Source of the DNA: Desulfurivibrionaceae bacterium | GTDB taxonomy: Bacteria; Desulfobacterota; Desulfobulbia; Desulfobulbales; VMSU01 | Assembly (NCBI GenBank): GCA_030145275.1 | Contig: JAQYVV010000001.1 | Location: 1 to 64,000 of the forward strand | Length of the DNA: 64,000 bases | Reading direction: 5' to 3' | Notes under the pieces: model-generated | Database searches by the model: none | Told to the model about the DNA's origin: nothing | The model's input: only the letters and a program-made list of their open reading frames with translations | In this document: piece by piece, positions 1 to 7,354 of the stretch | Numbering within the stretch: the first letter of the stretch is position 1 | Layout: each line of letters begins with the position of its first letter | Translations under genes and position numbers: made by a program

Positions 1-162
1 ATCCAGATCGCTATGAAAGAAGGTTGGGAGAATATAGAATAGAGAAAAAACGTTTTGAAATTCAGGTCGCTGAAGCAGCGCTATCGTGTCACTCAGTTTT
101 GTACCGATACTATCGGGGTAGGCATTCAACATCACGCCATTGGGTAAAAATTGTTCCTGCAC
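1..162 (-). CDS. Sucrose-phosphorylase-like GH13 enzyme, N-terminal fragment cut by the window edge
   Basis: Only the first 54 codons are in the window and the gene runs off the left edge. The reading frame begins with GTG at 162, preceded by AAGGTG eight bases upstream. The peptide carries NGVMLNAYPDS near residues 8-17 and FYILPTFF at 42-49. This is the typical opening of the family 13 phosphorylases (sucrose phosphorylase, glucosylglycerol or glucosylglycerate phosphorylase), where the first beta strand and the ILP-type motif start the barrel. These enzymes split a glucosyl disaccharide or glycoside with phosphate to give glucose 1-phosphate in the cytoplasm. Which substrate is used cannot be read from 54 residues. 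It is chromosomal, outside the prophage. The family call is from recognition of the N-terminus only. Confidence 0.6.
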   Translation of the reverse strand, partial: MQEQFLPNGVMLNAYPDSIGTKLSDTIALLQRPEFQNVFSLFYILPTFFHSDLD

Positions 163-838
163 TAATATTCACCTTATTTTGCACTAAACGTTTTTAATTG
201 GCCAGTCCATCCTGACATTGGAGATGTCCGCCATTCATCTTAGCTTCCAGCCATATTCGTTTCCTTATCAAGGCCAAATGCTACCTTCAAAAAAGAATAT
301 CATAAAACATGTGGGATGGGAAATTGTAATTTAGGACGGATGGTTGCGACAAGAATCTGGCAGAATTTTAAGATGGGCCGGGTCAATCTATCACTTGCCG
401 TTTTTGATTTTCCCGGCAACCCCAAAAGTTAAATTCTTATCTGTGTATACGTAAAATAAGGAAAGCCCTTAACGCCTGCAACCTTTTGAGAAGTGCCACA
501 ACATGAGAACCCCATGTTCCCAAAAAAAGAAGCCATAAATTTGGCCAGACAATACCAAGCCAAACACTTCCCGCCAGCAGACCTGGTCACTGACACCTTC
601 GCGGCCGGAACTGGCATATAATTTTTCCATTTTTACTTCGGTGCCACCAACTTTTTGGCAATTTTATGCGGACTTGCGTTGACCTTTTTCCTTATTGAGT
701 GATTCATGTAAAGTTTCATTGTGAACAGTGGTCTGTTCTGACAAGATCTGTTTGTAATATATGGTATTCCCTGTTTACAGTGTAAAATAGCCATAGTTTG
801 CATTATTTTTAGTTCTGATTCAACTTTCCCGCCTCATA
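163..838. other. Intergenic chromosomal stretch without a convincing gene
   Basis: About 680 bases separate the phosphorylase-like gene from the hipB operators. The only open frame of note, 62 codons on the minus strand at 429-617, has no ribosome site, no family resemblance and unremarkable composition, so it is not called. No tRNA, insertion-sequence end or strong hairpin with a T-run was seen. Confidence 0.5.
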
Positions 839-928
839 TACCCTTTAAAGAGGGTAAATATATTGTATTACCTTGCATTTTAAGGTATATGTGACAAAAA
901 GCGGAGGTAATCCCCGCTAAAAGGGGTA
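839..928 (+). promoter_or_regulatory. hipB promoter with three operator-like inverted repeats
   Basis: Three related inverted repeats precede hipB. IR1 at 839-856 is TACCC-N8-GGGTA, close to the TATCC-N8-GGATA operator known for E. coli HipB. IR2 at 869-887 is TACCT-N9-AGGTA. IR3 at 911-927 is TCCCC-N7-GGGGT and covers the ribosome site of hipB. A promoter fits around IR2: TTGTAT at 863-868, a 17-base spacer that is almost exactly IR2, and TATATG at 886-891. Binding of a HipB dimer to IR2 would therefore block RNA polymerase. Autoregulation is inferred from this arrangement and from HipBA biology. Confidence 0.65.
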
Positions 929-931
929 AAT

Positions 932-1171
932 ATGCAGAGTGAACTCGCCAGTATTATTTTATTTCATCGTAAGCACAGCGGTCTGACCCAGCAGGAGTTG
1001 TCGGAATTGGCGGGGGTTGGTAAGAACATGGTTTATGAACTAGAGAACGGCAAGAAAAGCGTACGGTTGGATAACCTACTTAAGGTCATGCAGGTACTGA
1101 ACATCGAGCTTGATTTTCAGAGTCCCCTGCGAGAGACCTTTCTAAAGGAGTATTCTGATGCGAAGTGCTAG
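932..1171 (+). CDS. hipB: HipB-type antitoxin, XRE helix-turn-helix regulator
   Basis: This 79-residue protein is almost entirely one XRE helix-turn-helix (residues about 6-60, with LTQQELSELAGVGKNMVYELENG as the recognition region, and DNLLKVMQVLNIEL closing the fold). The size and the segment FLKEYSDAKC at the end fit HipB. It should bind the inverted repeats just upstream and repress its own operon. The next gene starts inside it (14-base overlap), and the order hipB, small HipS-like gene, kinase gene matches the three-gene HipBST toxin-antitoxin systems. In HipBST the inhibitor of the kinase is thought to be HipS rather than HipB alone. The ATG at 932 follows a GGGG ribosome site that lies within operator IR3. 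Confidence 0.8.
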   Translation: MQSELASIILFHRKHSGLTQQELSELAGVGKNMVYELENGKKSVRLDNLLKVMQVLNIELDFQSPLRETFLKEYSDAKC

Positions 1172-1469
1172 AGTCTTTTTTGAAAACGATCTTGCAGGTA
1201 TGCTTACGGAGTTGGAAGATAGTAGGGAATATCGATTTCAGTACGATCCTGGTTACAGTGGACCACCCATTTCGTTGACCATGCCGCTGCGAGAAGAGAC
1301 CTATATTTTTAAAGAATTCCCCCCATTTTTTGATGGCCTATTGCCCGAAGGTTTCCTACTGGAGGCCCTTTTACGACAAAAAAAGATCGACCGCAATGAT
1401 AAATTAGGCCAGCTCCTGATCATTGGTGCAGATACGGTGGGTGCTGTCACCGTAAAAGGGGCAACATGA
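1158..1469 (+). CDS. hipS: HipS-like antitoxin (free-standing HipA N-terminal subdomain)
   Basis: The 103-residue product corresponds to the N-terminal subdomain of HipA: a short beta-rich start (MRSARVFFENDLAGML), then YSGPPISLTMPL and FPPFFDGLLPEGFLLEALL, which are hallmark segments of the couple_hipA region. In classical HipA this domain is fused to the kinase; here it is separate, as in the HipBST system of enteropathogenic E. coli, where HipS neutralises the kinase HipT. The ATG at 1158 has AAAGGAG upstream, and it overlaps both neighbours (14 bases with hipB, ATGA with hipT), so the three proteins are translationally coupled. Identification rests on gene order, size and the subdomain motifs. 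Confidence 0.75.
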   Translation: MRSARVFFENDLAGMLTELEDSREYRFQYDPGYSGPPISLTMPLREETYIFKEFPPFFDGLLPEGFLLEALLRQKKIDRNDKLGQLLIIGADTVGAVTVKGAT

Positions 1470-2392
1470 ACCGCTGCCCAATTACCTATAAACAATGTGA
1501 AAGTCTTTATTCAAGGGAGGGACTGAAGCGTCTTTCCCGTCAGCTCAACGATCTTCAACCAATCCCATTCACCTCCCAGGAACTACGGCAGGAGGCCTCG
1601 GCCAGAGCTAGCAAGATGTCCATTCAGGGGGTGCAGCCAAAACTCTCGGCGCGCCTACAGGTCAAGGAGCAGCGTTTTGCTCTGGTTGACAGCGGAGGTC
1701 AGTATATCTTAAAGCCGCAGACCGCTGACTACATTCAGGTACCAGAGAATGAAGATCTCACCATGCGCCTCGCTGCCCTTGTCGGCATAGATGTGCCGCT
1801 GCACGGTTTATTGCATGGGCAGAACGGCGAGAAGACATATTTTATCAGGCGTTTTGATCGAGTTGGGCGCAAAGGGAAGATACACGTTGAGGATTTTGCT
1901 CAGCTTAGCGGTTTGAATCGGGACACAAAGTACCGTTCCAGCATGGAACAGGTTGCCAAACTGATCGAGACCTTCTGTACATTCCCAGCCGTTGAAAAAG
2001 TGAAACTCCTGCGCATCACCTTGTTCAGCTTTCTGGTTGGCAACGAGGACATGCATCTGAAAAATTTTTCCGTCATCCGCAACCAGGATGTCATCTCACT
2101 GACTCCGGCTTATGATCTGTTGAACACCACTATTGTCCTACCGAATCCGGTGGAAGAACTGGCTTTGCCCTTGGATGCCAGAAAAAACAAACTCAAACGC
2201 CATGATTTTCTGGATTATTTTGCTAAGGATAGGTTGCAACTTCCAGAGCGGGTCATCGAAAAAATGGTGACCCACTTTGCCAACGTTCGAACAGAGTGGG
2301 AATACTTGGTTGGAATAAGCTTTTTGTCAAACGAGATGAAAAAAAAATATCTTAAGATTTTGGATGATCGTTTTGCCAGGATTTTTAGCTAA
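1466..2392 (+). CDS. hipT: HipT-like serine/threonine kinase toxin
   Basis: The 308-residue protein carries the HipA kinase core without the N-terminal subdomain. Visible elements are a Gly-rich-loop segment SIQGVQPKLS at residues 52-61, an ATP lysine in ILKPQ (K83), the catalytic loop GNEDMHLKN at 192-200 (Asp195, Asn200), and the metal-binding Asp217 in PAYDLLN. HipT of E. coli autophosphorylates serines in a Ser-Ile-Ser motif of this loop and targets tryptophanyl-tRNA synthetase. Here the third position is Gln (SIQ), so only one of the two serines is present, a loop variant. The target in this host is inferred, not shown. No intrinsic terminator follows directly; the first strong hairpin downstream is at 2535-2564. 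Confidence 0.8.
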   Translation: MNRCPITYKQCESLYSREGLKRLSRQLNDLQPIPFTSQELRQEASARASKMSIQGVQPKLSARLQVKEQRFALVDSGGQYILKPQTADYIQVPENEDLTMRLAALVGIDVPLHGLLHGQNGEKTYFIRRFDRVGRKGKIHVEDFAQLSGLNRDTKYRSSMEQVAKLIETFCTFPAVEKVKLLRITLFSFLVGNEDMHLKNFSVIRNQDVISLTPAYDLLNTTIVLPNPVEELALPLDARKNKLKRHDFLDYFAKDRLQLPERVIEKMVTHFANVRTEWEYLVGISFLSNEMKKKYLKILDDRFARIFS

Positions 2393-2534
2393 AAAATGGT
2401 TGATTCATCGTATTCTGCGCCACAGGTGTTTATTGGTGCATGATAGCAGGCTGAACGACAGGTAGGGAAGAAATCGCTCGATTCTGCTCTATTCACACCT
2501 GGGTTTTTTCACACTATTTTCACACCAAAAGAAA

Positions 2535-2564
2535 AAGGGGTCCGAGAATGTCTCGTAACCCCTT
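2535..2564 (-). terminator. Original terminator of the tRNA-Arg gene, displaced by integration
   Basis: Outer arms AAGGGGT (2535-2541) and ACCCCTT (2558-2564) pair, and an inner CGAGA/TCTCG stem extends the hairpin. On the minus strand it is followed by a T-rich run (2525-2534). It lies just past the 3' tRNA end in the left att copy, so it is most simply the chromosomal terminator of the tRNA gene, now separated from its promoter by 61 kb. It may also stop hipT readthrough. Confidence 0.65.
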
Positions 2565-2571
2565 GATTTTA

Positions 2572-2617
2572 TTGGTGCCCCCGGCATGATTCGAACATGC
2601 GACACCAGGATTAGGAA
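2572..2617. repeat. attL: 46-bp direct repeat of the tRNA-Arg 3' end
   Basis: These 46 bases are identical to 63901-63946. They are the 3' part of tRNA-Arg read on the minus strand, from one base beyond the CCA end to the last base of the anticodon loop. Beyond base 2617 the two copies diverge at once. Integration of phages into the 3' half of tRNA genes with an identity block ending at the anticodon loop is a known pattern for tyrosine integrases. Confidence 0.93.
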
Positions 2618-2660
2618 GGCTGGTAAAAGATAAAGATAATAAATAGTTGTTTTTAATGGG

Positions 2661-2693
2661 GGCAAAAACGGGGACAGTGTGCCCGTTTTTGCC
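2661..2693 (-). terminator. Perfect 12-bp hairpin ending the immunity operon
   Basis: Arms GGCAAAAACGGG (2661-2672) and CCCGTTTTTGCC (2682-2693) are perfectly complementary around a 9-base loop. It lies 14 bases past the stop of the leftward metallopeptidase gene. The T-run on the minus side is poor, so the termination mechanism is only likely. Confidence 0.6.
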
Positions 2694-2706
2694 AATGTTG
2701 ACTTTT

Positions 2707-3321
2707 TTATGTGGTCAACATTGTTGGTCCAAGTGTGCCGATGAGGTCTGGGTGTTTTTTTCTGAAAACAAAAAACATTTTAATTCTTTCTGTTAATTTT
2801 TTCCATGCGAATTTTTCTGACATTCCGCATGAACCAAAGTGTTTGAAAAATAATTCAACTGTCAAGTCATCTTCTTCTTTCAGGATTTGTTCAAGGTGTG
2901 GTGTTGGGAATCTGAAAATGTTGGCGGCAATATCAGCCTCTTTTTCACATCTATCCCACTCAAAGAAAAAATCCCAAATTGTATGTCCGAACAAAAAGTG
3001 CCCAATTTCATGACCAATCACAAAACCAAGGTCGCCAACGTGTAGATGAGGGTTGTACCTTATGCACCTGGTTTTTCCTCGGAAGTATATTTTACCGTAG
3101 ACTTGTCTGGCGTCAGGAAAAGCGCCAATTCCAAGCCGCCATGCAAGTTCAGCTAGCTCGTAGGCTCTGAACTTTCGTTTGTTGAAGCCTGGTACCATTT
3201 TTTCAAGTCTAAAAATAGTATTCATCTTCGAGTATGTTAGTTCGGGCTCCGTGCCCCCTCTCTTTAAGTTGTTTTCTCCGCTAAGCTCCTCCACTCTTGA
3301 TTGTGTCAGTATCCTGGTCAT
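2707..3321 (-). CDS. ImmA/IrrE-like zinc metallopeptidase, probable anti-repressor
   Basis: The 204-residue product has the zincin motif HEIGH (residues 104-108) and a downstream EADIAANIF segment (Glu128 as likely third zinc ligand), the signature of the COG2856 ImmA/IrrE family. In ICEBs1-type elements such a protease cleaves the neighbouring repressor to trigger induction. That fits here because the gene follows the repressor gene in the same operon, overlapping it by 41 bases. The ATG at 3321 is preferred over an upstream one at 3366 because GGAGGAG precedes it at ideal spacing. Against a pure ImmA role, the N-terminal 50 residues are unusual. The substrate is inferred. Confidence 0.78.
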   Translation of the reverse strand: MTRILTQSRVEELSGENNLKRGGTEPELTYSKMNTIFRLEKMVPGFNKRKFRAYELAELAWRLGIGAFPDARQVYGKIYFRGKTRCIRYNPHLHVGDLGFVIGHEIGHFLFGHTIWDFFFEWDRCEKEADIAANIFRFPTPHLEQILKEEDDLTVELFFKHFGSCGMSEKFAWKKLTERIKMFFVFRKKHPDLIGTLGPTMLTT

Positions 3322-3994
3322 TTGTCTCCTCCATTTCTTTGTCGAATTCAGAAAATGATAACTCAATATCTTTTAGGCAATCGTCGTAATACTCTCTGTC
3401 AGTCATATCCCCGGCGAGATATTTTTTGTCATTTTCGTCCGCAAAAGAAAAAGCTCCAGCGGCCTCAGATTTTAGCAATATGAGTGTCTTTAGGGAAGTT
3501 AGCCGTTTTTTTCTGTTTGATCCAAAAGAGTCTACAATTTCCTGCAAGTCCCACTCGGGAGCAATTAGGTTGATGATTTGTTGAACTATACCCCTGTTTT
3601 CCTCAGTTTTTGCTTTCTCCTTTAATTCCCGCAATAACGGCAAAGCTTTGTCAATAGCTTTAGTCGCATCTTGTCTGGGCAGTTGAGTTGCTTTGATCTT
3701 TGATGTTCTTGACTCATTTTCAATTGTCCTGCGTGGATCAGTGGCGCTTGTTGTTTCTGTCTGCAGGACATCCTCTGGTCTTTCCCCTGTCAACGATTCG
3801 TAAACATCCTGGTAGGTAACTTGAAGTATGCTTGCCATTTTCTTTACAAACTTTGGCTTCGGGTTGGTGCGACTCGTTTCACCTTTTTTAATTCTGGAAA
3901 TATTAGCTTCAGATGTGTTGAGCTCTTCGGCAAAGTCCTTCTGCGACTTACCTAAGGCCTTGAGTCTAATATTCAGCAATTCTGAAAAATCCAT
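3281..3994 (-). CDS. XRE-family phage repressor (ImmR-like, without LexA/S24 domain)
   Basis: The N-terminus (residues 3-70) is an XRE helix-turn-helix with SQKDFAEELNTSEANISRIKKG. The remaining 165 residues are polar and helical, and they contain no Ala-Gly cleavage site or S24 Ser/Lys dyad. RecA-assisted self-cleavage as in lambda CI is therefore unlikely, and induction probably depends on the metallopeptidase encoded next. The gene faces the Cro-like gene across a 161-base region full of inverted repeats, as expected for the lysogeny repressor. The ATG at 3994 is preceded by AAAGGAG. Acting as the immunity repressor is inferred from position. Confidence 0.78.
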   Translation of the reverse strand: MDFSELLNIRLKALGKSQKDFAEELNTSEANISRIKKGETSRTNPKPKFVKKMASILQVTYQDVYESLTGERPEDVLQTETTSATDPRRTIENESRTSKIKATQLPRQDATKAIDKALPLLRELKEKAKTEENRGIVQQIINLIAPEWDLQEIVDSFGSNRKKRLTSLKTLILLKSEAAGAFSFADENDKKYLAGDMTDREYYDDCLKDIELSFSEFDKEMEETNDQDTDTIKSGGA

Positions 3995-4016
3995 GTGGTT
4001 ATCTCCTTTAGAGACA

Positions 4017-4117
4017 TAATTAACAAAAAGTTAATTTTAGTCAACAATAAATTGCGCTTTGTTGAAATTAATTTTATGTCAATTGGTATTGACTTAAAAT
4101 TAATTATCGGTTAATTC
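4017..4117. promoter_or_regulatory. Divergent immunity-control region with operators and two promoters
   Basis: Two inverted repeats stand out: ATTAAC-N5-GTTAAT at 4019-4035 and TCAACAA-N11-TTGTTGA at 4041-4065. A leftward promoter for the repressor fits TTGACT (complement of 4039-4044), a 16-base spacer and TAATTA (complement of 4017-4022), overlapping both repeats. A rightward early promoter fits TTGACT at 4089-4094, a 17-base spacer and a weak TAATTC at 4112-4117. The ATTAAC repeat overlaps the leftward -10, which suggests autorepression. Confidence 0.6.
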
Positions 4118-4155
4118 GGTAAACTAACAGGCAATAAAAAGGCAAGGATAAGGCA

Positions 4156-4362
4156 ATGAGAAAACAGCGTGATGTGGCAGGAGAGCTTGGTCTTTCTGGA
4201 TCATATTTTAACATGATCATCAAAGGATACAAGCGTCCAGGGAAAAATAAAGCGGCTTACCTTGAGGACAAATCCGGTATCGGTAGGATGGTTTGGCTCT
4301 ATGGCACTCTTGACCAATTGATAGAAAATATCGAGGCCACCTACGGCACTTTCAAACGCTAG
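4156..4362 (+). CDS. Cro-like small helix-turn-helix protein
   Basis: A 68-residue basic protein whose first half, RDVAGELGLSGSYFNMIIKG, looks like a compact helix-turn-helix with the recognition helix around residues 14-24. It is the first gene rightward from the immunity region, the usual place of Cro. A ribosome site AAGGATAAGG precedes the ATG. The later half (MVWLYGTLDQLIENIEATYG) is unlike typical Cro proteins and could mediate dimerisation. Function is assigned from position and fold impression; no close family is recognised. Confidence 0.55.
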   Translation: MRKQRDVAGELGLSGSYFNMIIKGYKRPGKNKAAYLEDKSGIGRMVWLYGTLDQLIENIEATYGTFKR

Positions 4363-4377
4363 GGGTAGGAGAGGCAG

Positions 4378-4620
4378 ATGATCAGCTTGAAAGATGGTTT
4401 AACACGACAAGAGGCTGCGGACGAAGCGAGATGCAGCGTAAGTGCGGTTGATCGTGCCATTAAATGTGGTGAACTAGATGCATATAAGCCTGGACGACAG
4501 GTTGTCATACTTCCTGGTGATCTTGCGGGGTGGATTTCCTCCAAGCAGATCAAGGTCAAGGTAAGCTCTGGTCGTCGTCCTAGAAGGGTGAAAATAAATT
4601 TTAGCAATGCAGCATATTAA
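4378..4620 (+). CDS. Excisionase-family DNA-binding protein (MerR-type winged helix)
   Basis: The 80-residue protein has the helix-turn-helix pattern of the excisionase/HTH_17 family: LTRQEAADEARCSVSAVDRAIKCGELDAYKPGRQVVI, a recognition helix followed by a short beta wing. Such proteins act as recombination directionality factors for tyrosine integrases, or as early regulators. Standing two genes into the rightward early operon, it could direct excision at the tRNA att sites. It lies far from the attR integrase (59 kb away in the integrated form, near it on the circular form). Its exact role is undecided. Confidence 0.6.
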   Translation: MISLKDGLTRQEAADEARCSVSAVDRAIKCGELDAYKPGRQVVILPGDLAGWISSKQIKVKVSSGRRPRRVKINFSNAAY

Positions 4621-4656
4621 TCTGATCAATAAATCTGGCAGAGGAGCCATTCATCA

Positions 4657-5481
4657 ATGGAACGGGGATATATTCGACTCTACCGCAAAATTTTCGATAG
4701 CGGCATTTTGCAAAACCCTGAGATTTTGCAGTTTTGGCTGTGGCTTCTGTTAAAGGCAAGCCATAAGAAGCATGTTGTTTTAGTCGGTACCATCCCTGTT
4801 ACTCTTCAGCCAGGGCAACTTATTTTTGGCCGCAAGACAGCAGCGTCGGAGTTGAAGACAACGGAACGGAAGATTCGGACTCGGTTGGGAGTTTTAAAAA
4901 AACTCAAGAATGTGACCATCGAGACGACCAACAGATTTTCCGTTGTAACCATTGAGAACTGGGAGGCATATCAGCAGTCGGCCAGCAAAACGACCAACAG
5001 AGCGACCAACCAGAGACCTGCAAATGACCAGCCAGCGGCCACAAACAAGAATGGAAAAAAGGGAAAGAAAACTTCTTCTTTGTCTGAATTTAAAAAGCGA
5101 AATCCAGACGCGCATATTTTCTCAAGTGATTTCTCTAAATGGGGAACAGCAGATGATGAAAAGCTTGCTGAGTATATTTATCAGAAACTTAAACAAAAGT
5201 ATCCCAAGACCAAGAAACCAAAGATGGGTGAGTGGGCTAACCATATTCGACTTATGCGCACACAGGATAAGCATACGCATAAAGAGATCCAGGATGTTTT
5301 TCTCTGGGCTCACACTGATGACTTCTGGACAGTCAATATTTTATCACCTGCAAAATTACGGAAACAGTTTGGGCAACTACATACGAAGATGGGCAGTTCA
5401 ATAGACTCTGAGCATTATTACGATCCGGAGCAGGACGCATTTAATAAAGCCTGGGAGAAGCAACGTGGGTTACCAAACTAG
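4657..5481 (+). CDS. Phage replication initiation protein (O/DnaD-like, winged-helix N-terminus)
   Basis: The 274-residue protein opens with the replisome-organiser winged helix: GYIRLYRKIFDSGILQNPEILQFWLWLLLKAS, then LQPGQLIFGRKTAASEL and TIENWEAYQ, typical of phage O-like initiators. A polar linker (residues about 105-145, rich in Asn, Thr and Gln) leads to a C-terminal helical part (WGTADDEKLAEYIYQKLKQKYPK) that may contact the host helicase or loader. No phage helicase gene is seen, so host DnaB recruitment is inferred. The origin often lies inside such genes. The AT- and ACC-rich linker at about 4970-5050 is a candidate, without clear iterons. Confidence 0.7.
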   Translation: MERGYIRLYRKIFDSGILQNPEILQFWLWLLLKASHKKHVVLVGTIPVTLQPGQLIFGRKTAASELKTTERKIRTRLGVLKKLKNVTIETTNRFSVVTIENWEAYQQSASKTTNRATNQRPANDQPAATNKNGKKGKKTSSLSEFKKRNPDAHIFSSDFSKWGTADDEKLAEYIYQKLKQKYPKTKKPKMGEWANHIRLMRTQDKHTHKEIQDVFLWAHTDDFWTVNILSPAKLRKQFGQLHTKMGSSIDSEHYYDPEQDAFNKAWEKQRGLPN

Positions 5482-5905
5482 AAATCTGCAGAAACTGCCG
5501 CCGTCGGTACACACATCATTGCATCCTGATGACATTGTCGGGCCAGTAGTGGTCGGCACCCTGACAGATTTTATTGCAACCACCCACAAATTAGAAGCAG
5601 GCAGTTATGAAGGGGTAGTGAATAAAAAGTTTAAGCCGAACACCAGGGCAAACATTGCAGAGGTTTTGAAAAAATGCAGGGGGATCGGCTGGTATCCAGA
5701 CGGGTTAGATCAGCATAACCGGATACGGTGGCGGCAGCGGGTAGATCACAGAGCAGATCATCTTGAGTGGCAGAAACTGGAAAATGCGCCAACACCTACT
5801 AGGCAGGAGATTGAAAAAATGAGGCAGGATTACTGGGCTAAACAGGAACGGTTTAACGACTCAGTGATGATCAATGCCGTTCATAGTTGGGAGTTGGATG
5901 AATGA
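5465..5905 (+). CDS. Hypothetical early phage protein
   Basis: A 146-residue protein starting at GTG 5465 with GGGAG seven bases upstream, overlapping the replication gene by 17 bases, so it is probably made with it. It is soluble and Trp/Arg-rich in the middle (IGWYPDGLDQHNRIRWRQRVDHRADHLEW), ending in a helical segment. I recognise no family. The position after an O-like gene would suit a lambda P-like helicase loader or an accessory replication factor, but no ATPase motif is present and this is only a guess. Confidence 0.5.
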   Translation: MGYQTRNLQKLPPSVHTSLHPDDIVGPVVVGTLTDFIATTHKLEAGSYEGVVNKKFKPNTRANIAEVLKKCRGIGWYPDGLDQHNRIRWRQRVDHRADHLEWQKLENAPTPTRQEIEKMRQDYWAKQERFNDSVMINAVHSWELDE

Positions 5906-5979
5906 TGGTTTGTGAAAATTGCGGCGCCAAGGTCAAGGCGGGTGTGAAGTTCTGCATTAATTGCGGGATGCCGTGTTGA
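5902..5979 (+). CDS. 25-residue zinc-ribbon microprotein
   Basis: This tiny frame overlaps the previous stop as ATGATG. The peptide contains CENC near the start and CINC near the end, spaced 12 residues apart, and closes with a further Cys. Two CxxC knuckles in a 25-residue peptide make a minimal zinc ribbon, resembling the zinc_ribbon domain at the start of many longer bacterial proteins. It is too short for ordinary gene finders. Translation is likely given coupling, but not proven. Confidence 0.5.
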   Translation: MMVCENCGAKVKAGVKFCINCGMPC

Positions 5980-6024
5980 GGATAATTTTCCGGGCAGTTT
6001 GTTCGGTAGACATGTGAGAGGTTT

Positions 6025-7098
6025 ATGGCTTATTTACGGGTTTTTCGCGGCAAACGTCGGTGGCAGGGCGAGGTGCACATTGTCCATGGGCGCTGTAGTA
6101 AAATTTTTCCTGATGACTCGGATTTATCGAAACGGCAGGCTGAAAACTGGGAGGACGAGATAAGAAATGAGCTCAGGAATTATCCGCCGCTCAGTATCCA
6201 GGAATTGGTTGAGAATTATTTGGAGTTCGCCAAGGCCCAGTATTTGGAAAATACCTATCAAGAAAAGAAGCGGGCTCTGGGGCGATTTGAGCGGTTTTTC
6301 GGTGTTCAGAAAGAGGTGAAGGCGGTTGGGCTTGATGATTGTCTGAAGTATCTCCAGGGTCAGGTTTTTAAACGTGGTGGAAATGCAGCTAACAGAGACC
6401 GTAAAGAGCTGGGGGCCGCGTGGGAGTGGGGGAAGAAGTATTTAACCAGCAGGTTTGTACGGCATAACCCATGGCATGAGGTGAGGAAGTGGAAATGTGA
6501 GCAGGTGGAGAAATATATTCCTTCTGTTGCCGATTTCCAGAAGGTTGTTGACGTGGCAACAGGTCAGGACAAAGTGATGCTCCTAGCATTTCAGCATACC
6601 GCAGCAAGGCGCAGTGAAATTTTCCAATTAAAATGGAGTGATATCGGATGGGAACATGGTTTCATTCGGCTTTGGACGCGGAAGAGAAATCATGGGAATA
6701 GGGAATTTGATTGGCTGCCAATGACACAAGAACTCAATGATGTGCTCACCCGTTGGTGGATCGAGCAGGCAGGTGAGATTGGAGTAGATGGCCTGGAGTA
6801 TGTGTTTGTTAATCCCAGGAACGGTAAGAGGTTTCAGTTCCGTAAAGATTTCCTTAAGAATCTTTGTTTAAGGGCAGGAGTAAAACGATTCTCCTGGCAT
6901 TCTATTCGGCACATGTCAGCTCGGAATATGTATCGTCATGGTGCTACTTTTGGCACAATTCAGACTTTGCTTCGCCATAAAAGTCCTAAGACTACCTCGG
7001 AATATTTGAAGAAGGTCGGGGATGAGTCTGCGCGTAAGTCTATGAACGAGTTATTGACCCGCAGGGATGTTAAATCTGCTGGTCCAAATTGCATGTGA
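6025..7098 (+). CDS. Second tyrosine recombinase (phage-integrase family)
   Basis: The 357-residue protein has a SAM-like core-binding domain (about residues 57-150) and a catalytic domain with Arg195 (ARRSE), His292-x-x-Arg295 (HSIRH), His318 (LLRHK) and the nucleophile Tyr327 (SEYLKK), the full set of a functional enzyme. It lies inside the early operon, not beside an att site, while another complete integrase abuts attR. It may be a relic of an earlier element, act on a different target, or help resolve phage genomes. No direct repeat that would mark its own att site was found nearby. A hairpin with CCAC/GTGG arms lies at 7098-7121. Confidence 0.85.
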   Translation: MAYLRVFRGKRRWQGEVHIVHGRCSKIFPDDSDLSKRQAENWEDEIRNELRNYPPLSIQELVENYLEFAKAQYLENTYQEKKRALGRFERFFGVQKEVKAVGLDDCLKYLQGQVFKRGGNAANRDRKELGAAWEWGKKYLTSRFVRHNPWHEVRKWKCEQVEKYIPSVADFQKVVDVATGQDKVMLLAFQHTAARRSEIFQLKWSDIGWEHGFIRLWTRKRNHGNREFDWLPMTQELNDVLTRWWIEQAGEIGVDGLEYVFVNPRNGKRFQFRKDFLKNLCLRAGVKRFSWHSIRHMSARNMYRHGATFGTIQTLLRHKSPKTTSEYLKKVGDESARKSMNELLTRRDVKSAGPNCM

Positions 7099-7354
7099 AC
7101 CACTCGCTATATATGCGGTGGGTAATAACCGACCTTGCACCACTGAAAAGTTTGGATTTTTAGCATTATTCAAAAAAGTCGTCGGGAGGGCGTGTCGGGG
7201 AACTGGTATTGTGGCACCAAAACAGCTGTTTCCTTTGTAGAAAAAATGAATTCCTGCTTTTGAGTAATGATCATATAAGCTCCTAAAATTAAATAGAAAA
7301 ACAAAAATTCTACACGGTGGTTGCACCTGTAGAAGAAAGTGTGGGAGGAAAGCT
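7099..7354. promoter_or_regulatory. Leader region of the zinc-ribbon gene pair with a long hairpin
   Basis: The 256 bases before the zinc-ribbon genes contain no open frame of note. A hairpin of TCTACA plus GGTG (from 7309) with CACC plus TGTAGA (to 7333), one bulged base, sits 21 bases before the start codon and just upstream of the GGGAGG ribosome site. It could modulate translation. Its function is not known. Confidence 0.4.

Larger units (their letters stand above)
2393..2706. other. Chromosome-prophage junction region without genes
   Basis: This stretch between hipT and the first phage gene holds the old tRNA terminator (2535-2564), the left attachment site (2572-2617) and a phage terminator hairpin (2661-2693). 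A 68-codon open frame on the minus strand crosses all three elements and is not a gene. Confidence 0.7.

Noticed and set aside
429-617. 62-codon open frame on the minus strand in the left intergenic region
   Set aside because: No ribosome site, no recognisable motif, and the surrounding sequence has no codon pattern. It looks like a chance frame.
2489-2695. Minus-strand frame across the att site and terminator
   Set aside because: It runs through the tRNA 3' end copy and two hairpins, so it is not a gene.
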